Below are positions 56,523 through 64,000 of a stretch of DNA of 64,000 nt, piece by piece (the stretch's first letter is position 1; each line of letters starts with the position of its first letter). Under the pieces are notes generated by a model. The model had not been told where the DNA came from and did no database searches. It worked only from the letters and a program-made list of their open reading frames with translations. Source of the DNA: Lycorma delicatula (lineage: Eukaryota; Arthropoda; Insecta; Hemiptera; Fulgoridae); the NCBI RefSeq assembly GCF_047948215.1, contig NC_134455.1:303384147-303448146 (forward strand). The letters are read 5' to 3'. A program made the position numbers and the translations under genes.

Positions 56523-57854
56523 ATTTGGTTATTTTATTAAATACAAATTTTTAATTGTGAATTTTGTAACATTTTTTTTTTTTAAACACACATCTTGTTC
56601 GGGCAATGATAACGCCGAAGCCTTTTTTCGCTCGGGAAAATTTAATACATTTATCATTTTAAAAAGTCATCCCTGTATTTAAAGAATTAGTTAATAATGT
56701 TTACAGTAAAAATTTGTAAATCTTGCAGTAAGGTAGGCGTGATTCTCCATATTATTTATAGTGAAAATCATCGAGTAAATTTCACGGCGAAACTATCAAC
56801 AGTGGCTACTTCAATATTCAGGTTTAGAAAAAGATTGTCGCAAACTTCTACAACAGTACAAAGCGTTTTAAATACACTACACAAAAAAAAAATATTGTGT
56901 AGAATTTTATATGCCTAAATCATTCAATAACACCGAAATATTTAACGATATAATTTTAAGTTATAAAATATTGCTGTATTTTACGGCTGCTGTAACCAAA
57001 CATTCATTTTTACAATATTTCCCTACCTATTTCTTGATTTCGTTGGTGACCAAGTTGTTGAAGTAATGTTGTACAAGTAATGCACCAACTTAAAAATGTT
57101 TAGTTTATCTGCTGTTGGGTATAATAATAACATACGCATCCGCGTGTCTGAACAGGGACCAACACTAAAATATCACAATAATTATTGACAAATGATCTCC
57201 TCCATCATTCTAGCTAGATGACGAATGCGGTAGGTAATGTGAATATTACCACTTATAATATAGTACAAGAATATTATACTACGGAATTCGGAGAGGAAGA
57301 TTTTTTGTAACCGGTTTTCTAATCGTAATTCTTTTATGGTTTATTACTGTATGTATTTATTATTTCCTCTTCAGCAACCCATGAGATATACCAGCGTATT
57401 AAATTCACCCTTTAAGAAATTTATTCGATGAAATTAAAAATATTATCATAGCAATATATATGAATTATTTCACGCGATAGGTAAATCTTTGTTTTTCAAT
57501 GCTTAACTAGAATAAATGTTTCAAATGAAACATGTTTTCTCTTCTTTGAACAAAATGTACCGATATAAATGCCATTCACTGGTACAAGCTTCATCAAATG
57601 AATTGGGGGTAATTCGTAGATAAAACCGTTTGCTACTAGTTTTTGTGTAAAATTGAAAAAAACTTGTAATTTTAATCAACGCCCTTCTCCTTAATATTCT
57701 TTTATTGTTGCTGGGGTTTTACAATATGTAACATTATAGTAAAGGTTTTTACATTAAGTTTACATATATAAACATTTTTTATGTACTTACATTTTTTAAA
57801 TCTGTTCAACATCAATAAACCCAGTCTCTCAAAATATCAGTAACAACTCACCCA

Positions 57855-57855
<1 letters not shown>
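56523..57855. other. AT-rich stretch with one dispersed motif
   Basis: At about 56599-56640, GGGCAATGATAACGCCGAAG followed by TTTTTTCGCTCGG resembles GGGCGATGATAACGCGCAGG, GTTTTTCGCCC inside the 20-kb foldback element. The two belong to the same repeat. The open frame 56697-56918 has no recognisable domain. Confidence 0.45.
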
Positions 57856-57857
<2 letters not shown>

Positions 57858-57891
<34 letters not shown>

Positions 57892-57897
57892 GTATAT

Positions 57898-57928
<31 letters not shown>
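57858..57928. repeat. (TA)n microsatellite with TG interruptions
   Basis: TA repeats broken by four GTATATG-type variants. Confidence 0.95.
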
Positions 57929-58895
57929 ATATTTATTTTATTTTTATTTTTATTTTTTTTATATAGTTTATTTATTTTTCTCGAATCCCTCTTTTTTCAC
58001 CTAAATTTTTATTCTTATTTAAACTAGATACACTTTCAAAAAAAGAAAACTTTTCTCTTAGGTTGAAACACACAGACTTGGTTAGTGTATTTAAAAAAAA
58101 TAGAGGTGGGGAATAATTATAAGAAACATCTTTTTAAAAAATATTTATATATAGCTTAACAAATTTGCTTAGTAAAGTTTTTACTAAATCAAACATCTCC
58201 TTCAGTAAAACCTAAAATAAGAAAGAAAGTTTTCAAGAAACTTTTTGCATTTTAGTTCCGAGGGTCTATAATTTTAAAAAAATTGTAGATATTTCTTAAT
58301 AGCTCTATATATGAAGTATAAGTTTCAAAAACGTTTTGAAAGATAATTAAATCGAACGGAGAACTATTATATTTTTTGAAGAACCTTTTTTTGATTATTT
58401 TTATATGCATTTTTATATGCAGGCAGCAGATTTGTTTTAATAAAGTTCTCTCTGAAATGCCTCTGGAGAAAATCGAAATTGGTTTATTCACGATATACTT
58501 CTATTCTCTTAACGAATTAAAAAAAATAATGTGATCAATGCCCCATGTATAGAAATATTAAGAAAAATTTGAAGAAAATCGGATTGGTCTATCCTGAGAT
58601 GTAAGGCCAGAAGCAGTGCGACACACTTACATACATAAATGTTTGAACGAAGAATATATATAAATAAAATTTGAACGAAGAAGATGCTATTACTCACCAC
58701 AGTTTGGATAGCATGAATTTGCATTTGCATGAACTAAAAATTGAGTTGGCGGAGAATTTCCTGGAAGATAAAAATTGAAATTGAAATGGAAGACAAAGAA
58801 ATTGGTGCTGAATACTTTCAGCACCTTTTATTTAATGTAAACGGTGTTGCAGCAGCTAATTTATCGGTTGAGATTCACGATCAGCCCATAGAAAT
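57929..58895. other. Unassigned, probably repeat-derived
   Basis: A phrase near 58580-58640 (GAAAATCGGATTGGTCTATC, CTGAGATGTAAGGCCAGAAG, ACACACTTACATACATAAAT) resembles abundant insect repeat tails. The + frame 58741-58962 reads MEDKEIGAEYFQHLLF and continues into the hairpin below; I do not recognise it. Minus-strand frames at 58252-58730 are low-complexity. Confidence 0.35.
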
Positions 58896-58990
58896 GTCTG
58901 CCGATAAAACTATCCAACTGCAGTTCACATCTGAACTGAACAGTTTACATCTGAAGATGTGAACGTAGTTGGATCGTTTTATCGGCAGAT
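58896..58990. repeat. Inverted duplication of about 36 bp
   Basis: CTGCCGATAAAACTATCCAA followed by CTGCAGTTCACATCT (58896-58932) is matched by its reverse complement at 58955-58990, with a few mismatches and one indel. The loop of about 22 bases itself repeats CAGTTTACATCTGA. Confidence 0.85.
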
Positions 58991-61540
58991 GTGAAGATGT
59001 AATAAGTTTGACTTCCTGTCGAAGTGAATATGGAAATTTAATCACAGAAGCAAGGAAAATATTAATCTTTTTCGCCGCGTTTTATCTCTGGGAAAAAGTT
59101 TTTTCGTTTATAGTTACGCTAAAAGCTAAGTATAGGAATCGTCTTTTATCACTTGAAAACGATTTGCTTTTGTGTGTTCTAACATAGATCCACGTATGGA
59201 GAATTTTTTAAATGAAAAACAAACGCAACCATCCCATTAATTTATATTCTTTATATTTGTACTTATAAATGTAAGTAAAATGTTTGTAATAAATGATTTT
59301 TTTTTTTATAAATTGATTTCATTATTTTTTACTTGTAAAATTGTAGTCTAATTTCGCGACCCTTTCAAATCACTGCTAACCCTAGGTAGAGAAACGTTGT
59401 CCAGATGAGTTTGTTGGTTCCTGTAACGTAATTATTTGCAAAAAAATTGGATACCCCATTTTTGAAATGATCATCGTATACTTTCTCCTTTAATGTAGTT
59501 ATTCTAGTTATATTCACCGGGAAAGTATCTTTCCCTTCTTTTTTCTTTAGGAACATTACAGTGCCTTTATTGAAACCAAGCAGGCTATAGCGGCCCTTTA
59601 AATAAATGTTAGTATTGCAGCATTGTTTTCTTTTAGCGAAAATTCATAAAGGCGCCAAATAATCATCTGAACATTTTCATCGTTTCCATTTAGCCTTTTA
59701 ATTATTTTTTCCTTTTCATCATTTGGAAACAAAATTAATTATAATTTTATCACCGAAGTAAATTAAAATTAAACCGACTCAGTTTCAATTATTTTATTCT
59801 GTACTAAACATTTATTTCCGCCGATAAAACGAGAACTTTTATAAAGCGCAAACATTTATTGTTACGGAAACTAACGTTAGGTAGCAGTTTTAACTACTAG
59901 TTGAAATAAAAAGTTGTAAAGATGAAACAAGCTTATTTATTACTGTTGTTGACTAACAGTAATTAATTTTTTTTAACGTGTACAATATAAGGATATGTAT
60001 TTTTTAAATTATTATTTAAATAGACGGCATTATTCGAAGAAAAGTTAATTGTTATTGTAGTTCCTTATACTGAGCGGCAATATATCGATGAGCATGCATA
60101 GTATATAATATATATATGTGCATTTACGATACTTGCACTTTAAACTATCAACAAGCTACGCCGTCCTTAGGGCATTGACTCGAGCTGTGTAGTGGGAGAC
60201 ACTGCTTCAATGTAATGTATATAAATAATTTAATATTTTTTTTAGAAAATACAAAATAATGAAATATGTCACCCCTCTAACCCAGCGTATCCTACCGCAA
60301 TGTTTAAAAATGCTTACTATATTCGTTATCTGTCTGATTTACTAGTAGCCTTCAATTACATGTAATTGGTGCATTTACATATATATTTTTTTTTATCATC
60401 GAGTAATAAATTACATATATTTCGTTTCGTTGATTCCTTTTTCCAGGTTTTTGTAAATTATTTAGCAGAGTGTAATCTTACCTTTAAATCGTGCCTATGA
60501 ATGTAAATAGTATAAATATATATATAAATCCTAATTTCATATTTTAACCACAAAATAGACTTGATATAAAATATATACTAGATTTCATTGAACCCTATCC
60601 ATTTTCTCATTTTTCTCTCCGATTATTTTTTTGGAAAAGGGAAAGAAATTTGATTTTAAATACTGTACATCTAAATTATATCAATTATGGAACCCTCGTT
60701 TTTGGGTCTTCAATTAAATAACCTCTCAGTTTATTGTCTAAATGCATTTTTTGGAGGTCATTGGCCTGTAGATTTTTCCAAATTTAGTTTTTCCGTGATA
60801 TCTCGAAGTGTACTTTCCGCTGTTTGGAGAATAGAAGAACAGAATTTTATTTATATACAAATAATTTATATGTTTGTAGGCATGTGTTATTATGAGTCAA
60901 AGTTAATTAACAAACCGGTTGTTTGGAAAATTATTTTTATTGTATTATTCTGCCGTCGCTAGTACAATTTTTCTCGTTGCAAAAATGTATTATTATAAAA
61001 TATTTAATTTTTGCTCGACATATTTAGTACTATTTAGACATTTTTAATTAAATTGAATAATATAACATATTTTTTTACGTACCACAAAACATTGCATCAC
61101 ATATATTTTTATAATTTGATTATTTTCTATTTTTTAATATTAAAATGTTATCTTACTATTTTCAAATTATATATAACGTGTACCGTTATTTTACTAAATG
61201 ATTTTTTTTTTATTTCCACGAATAACAGTCTATTCGAAAGAACGTCAGTACGGGATATAAGTGTATTTTATATCACGAATAAAGATTCTGTTTATTTGCA
61301 ATAATATCGAATCGCAACTTAATTTGTACGTTTATTTAAAGTGAGTTTATCGTTCTTTAAAAGACTATACCTGTCTACAGAATATAAAACAAGTCATGAT
61401 CCGTCATTAAGAGTTATACAGGTCGCTTTGTAACGCGCTATGGTATCGCATGCGTAACTTATATTAGTAAAATATCTGAATATATATTAATTAAAATATT
61501 TAAGTTTTAACACAAATTAAGATAATTTGTTTTTGTTTTG
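58991..61540. other. Unassigned AT-rich stretch
   Basis: Open frames 58969-59187, 59365-59556 (minus), 60687-60962 and 61053-61304 were read through and show only low-complexity or unremarkable hydrophobic peptides. A GC-richer patch at about 60150-60215 (GCTACGCCGTCCTTAGGGCA) could not be assigned. Confidence 0.45.
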
Positions 61541-61546
61541 TTTCAG

Positions 61547-61573
61547 GTAAATATTGCCGAATAATGTGCATTA
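61547..61573 (+). other. Candidate 27-nt microexon
   Basis: A strong polypyrimidine tract and acceptor (tttgttttgtttcag, ending 61546) is followed 27 bases later by a perfect donor (gtaagt at 61574). One of three frames is open (KYCRIMCI). No neighbouring exon could be tied to it, so chance is possible. Confidence 0.25.
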
Positions 61574-62514
61574 GTAAGTAACCCCTAATTTATTTTTTTC
61601 TGTTACATAATTTTTATAATTATCCGCTTTTTATGAACGAAGTCTGTTTATGTGAACAAGTTTTACAAATTAATGGTGATGTATTAATCAGAATGTGACT
61701 GTGGAACGTGATATATTTTTGATGCCGGAAGATATCCAATCTTTTGTATATCTGTAAAAGAAATTAATTTATTTATAATCCCACGTTATCCATCTTTTTA
61801 CTCTTTTACGCTATTTCACATATATGTCGTATTTAATTTTGTTTTTTTTTTTAGAATTTTCTCGTTCATTGAAAGAAAAAACATGTCCTTCAATTGCTAT
61901 TTATATAAATAGATCCGATATTTACTAATTATAATACTAATTTTAATTAATGTTTGTTTATGTGTGTTTTTTTTTTACTTCTGTTTTTTTTATTTAACTT
62001 TCAAGTAATTATAATCATTAGTTCTAAGTAACGGTTATCTATTTGTGATAGACAGCTACGTCAATAACCATGATATCTTGTCGCATAATTATTATTTTTA
62101 TCATACATTTATATTATTTATTCATATAAACGATGGTAACAGTTATTCTCTTTTTTTTACGCTGTGCCCCTTTTCATTGTACCGCATACATCTGTGTACC
62201 ACGTGCATTCAGGTTTAAAAAATTGAAAAAAAAATTATATTTTTCATTTCTATTAACAAAATGACCGTAGAAGATTGAACGTATAACAGTATTTATTATT
62301 TGAATAATATCAGGAAATCATTCTACACTGTAAATATTTAATTAAAAGCCTAAAAATTATAGTAGGTATTTATGTAATTACTATCATAGGAGCTCGAATT
62401 TCCGACATCCGTAGAACTGTAATTATCTACGTAATCACCTAACCACAAATAATCATTCTCACTTCTTTCGTTAGAATCGAAATACATTTCTTTCTGTAAT
62501 CAAAACACAGTATT
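61574..62514. other. Unassigned AT-rich stretch
   Basis: Nothing supportable; only T runs and short AT repeats. Confidence 0.5.
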
Positions 62515-62821
62515 TCTGAACAAGCCGCAACAATCCACTCGCAGATCTGTAGCGAAAACAGTTTACTTAATATTACCAGAAGATGTAGACTCTTGTTGGC
62601 TGACTTTTGTGTAGTGTTATACGGAGTTTGGTTTTGAAAGATCGGTTTACGCAGATGTCATTCCATCAAGAATTATAAACCTGATCACAGTTTCCAGAAT
62701 CATTCTTCGTTTTAATCAACGGTCGTATGACCCTTAAAACTGTCCATTACAGGCATGGAAGGTTTCCATAATAAAGCGCCTGGTTGACGCTCCCAGAGGC
62801 ATTTAATCCAGTCTGGCGTAC

Positions 62822-62857
62822 TAATCCGTTATTCATCCTTCGATGAATAACGGATTA
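62822..62857. repeat. Perfect 16-bp hairpin inside the pogo pseudogene
   Basis: TAATCCGTTATTCATC, a 4-base loop CTTC, then the exact reverse complement. Confidence 0.95.
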
Positions 62858-62982
62858 ATACCAAAAAGAGAAATGTTTTCCTGTGTTCATACGACAGTAA
62901 AGACCCGATAGAAATTTTTCACCTTTCGGTAGATGTTTTCTTTTAAAAATGTATATAGTGGTAATTTTTTCTAGTCCGAAAA

Positions 62983-63011
62983 TATTATCTGCATCACCGC
63001 TGCAGATAATA
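62983..63011. repeat. Perfect 11-bp hairpin inside the pogo pseudogene
   Basis: TATTATCTGCA, a 7-base loop, then TGCAGATAATA. Confidence 0.9.
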
Positions 63012-63347
63012 CTTTACTTTAATACGAGGAATGTTGTTTATCGTAACCGGCAGTAGGAATCCGAACATTTTTTGCACCTACCCTTTCACCAGCGTCCGGT
63101 CTGCGTTCCAAATTTGATCTGGAGAATAATTGTTCCTTTTTCGTAAATTTATGACGTGTGTTTGAAACTTTGTCCGTTTATCTTCGTATACTTCTGATAG
63201 CCACTGTGCTATCGTCGTCCTTCTTCGAATAGAAAAACTATGACGGCAAAGAAATCGGCGTTCCCAGTTAACACTACCTTTAAATTCATCCCTACCAATA
63301 TTGAATTCATCGGCGATTTCTAGGACTCTCGTTGACACATTTGTTTA

Positions 63348-63380
63348 GAAATCTTATATTCAAATTGAATATAAGATTTC
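63348..63380. repeat. Perfect 16-bp hairpin inside the pogo pseudogene
   Basis: GAAATCTTATATTCAA, a single-base loop, then TTGAATATAAGATTTC. It falls between the first helix-turn-helix and the CENP-B-type domain and breaks the frame. Confidence 0.95.
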
Positions 63381-63645
63381 CGGATATTTCGCGTTTTTCG
63401 CAAAAATTCTCTCTTGTTTTCACGGCTACGAGAAATTCGTTTTCTTTCTTTCGCCACTCACAACTGCAGGACTCTACTATACCAAATTTTCTGCCTGTAG
63501 TACAATTTTCTTTACTCCTTAGCAAAAGTAGTAAAGTGTACCTTTCTGCAATAGTGATTGAACACAATTTCTTTTTTAACACATTCTGTAGATCACTGTT
63601 CTTGAAACTTTTACGTGCTGAACGGTTGTTGTAATAATGAAAACT

Positions 63646-63965
63646 GATCATAAAGGAATGATTAAAAGACTAAAAGTGATCATAAAATAACTAGAAGAAT
63701 GATCGATAAAAATCTTTTCGTAAGAAATTCATCTGAAATAAGAATATTATTTTTGTGATAAAAATGCAACGGAGCTTCTGATAAGTCTGGCGCCACGTTG
63801 TGGGTAAGAATTTAATTTTCTAATACTGCTAATGACTTGTATCCAAGTTTACTGTTTGTGTAAATCATTTTATTTCACTGGATGTAGAGTCATAGTCAAA
63901 TAAAGTAGTTGTATTACAATTCTGTATGGATTTGGATAATATTCGAATATATATTCACCAAATCC

Positions 63966-64000
<35 letters not shown>
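63646..64000. other. AT-rich end of window with a truncated (TA)n run
   Basis: No gene seen. A (TA)n tract begins at about 63970 and runs off the window end. Confidence 0.6.

Larger units (their letters stand above)
62515..63645 (-). pseudogene. pogo/Tigger-type transposase, multiply broken
   Basis: Read on the minus strand from about 63600 down. A first helix-turn-helix is legible (SITIAERYTLLLL, GRKFGIVESCSCEWRKKEN), then FCEKREISG. After an interruption comes a CENP-B/Tc5-type DNA-binding domain (STRVLEIADEFNI, FKGSVNWERRFLCRHSFSIR, RRTTIAQWL). The DDE domain follows: IWNADRT at about 63090, where INADET is expected and Glu has become Arg; FKRKHLPKGEKFLSGLYCRM (about 62890-62945); then GALLWKPSMPVMDSFKGHTT (62725-62785), holding the second catalytic Asp; then GMTSA and SGNIK (about 62550-62670). 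Frames change several times. Three snap-back inverted duplications (62822-62857, 62983-63011 and 63348-63380) interrupt the gene. It is inactive. Confidence 0.8.

Noticed and set aside
58741..58962. Open frame MEDKEIGAEYFQHLLF... as a host gene
   Set aside because: It runs straight into a 36-bp inverted duplication and sits beside repeat-like tails; no family was recognised, so it is left as probable repeat sequence.
60687..60962. A 91-codon open frame as a small membrane protein
   Set aside because: It has hydrophobic stretches but no recognisable family, no unusual composition and no neighbouring exon; chance in AT-rich DNA explains it.

Overview
This window looks like a nuclear genome segment from an arthropod, most likely an insect and probably a hemipteran. 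The suggestion rests on very AT-rich DNA, long (TA)n tracts, spliceosomal-type splice sites, and transposon families typical of insects: R1-clade LINEs, DD41D-type Tc1/mariner elements, tRNA-derived SINEs, hAT and pogo elements. The order-level guess is weak because no host gene could be named. Nothing prokaryotic, viral, rRNA or CRISPR-like was seen.

Nearly everything that can be named is mobile DNA. Left to right: an RNase-H-bearing non-LTR retrotransposon relic (about 1.0-2.1 kb); a dead DD41D-like mariner relic with recognisable terminal inverted repeats (TIRs) (4.09-5.28 kb); a small nested-hairpin MITE (6.46-6.91 kb); a tRNA-derived SINE (9.52 kb), with two decayed reverse-strand copies at 18.0 and 26.7 kb; a reverse-strand 3' UTR piece of the same R1 family as the large element further right (9.93-10.45 kb); a non-autonomous hAT (13.87-14.72 kb); a foldback element (19.83-20.76 kb); a CACTG-ended DNA transposon with a broken, unclassified long gene (23.71-25.89 kb); a SINE with a perfect 16-bp target-site duplication (33.02-33.24 kb); an unclassified GC-rich retroelement-like tail (36.1-36.5 kb); a 4-kb R1-clade LINE with both ORFs broken (38.0-42.2 kb), followed by a small fragment of a second LINE; a dispersed repeat at 43.97-44.69 kb; a nearly intact DD41D mariner (52.10-53.43 kb); a roughly 1.9-kb imperfect palindrome (54.51-56.40 kb); and a pogo/Tigger transposase pseudogene on the minus strand (62.5-63.65 kb).

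Host coding signal is sparse. Two short, relatively GC-rich + strand open stretches end at good splice donors (8070-8152 and 27421-27519). They could be early exons of one gene with long introns, which would make much of the left half intronic. A pair of small exons at 12400-12627 weakly resembles the start of a takeout/JHBP-family secreted protein. A 27-nt microexon candidate lies at 61.55 kb, and a compositionally distinct non-coding block at 31.4-32.46 kb resembles a conserved regulatory element. None of these is certain.

The most unusual cross-window pattern is a set of about ten small, perfect or near-perfect snap-back inverted duplications (stems 10-36 bp, loops mostly 1-20 nt). Some lie inside dead transposase genes, so they arose after insertion. 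Together with the 1.9-kb palindrome, they suggest frequent template-switch or foldback events. The only long open gene is the DD41D transposase at 52.2 kb. No convincing new multi-gene system was found.
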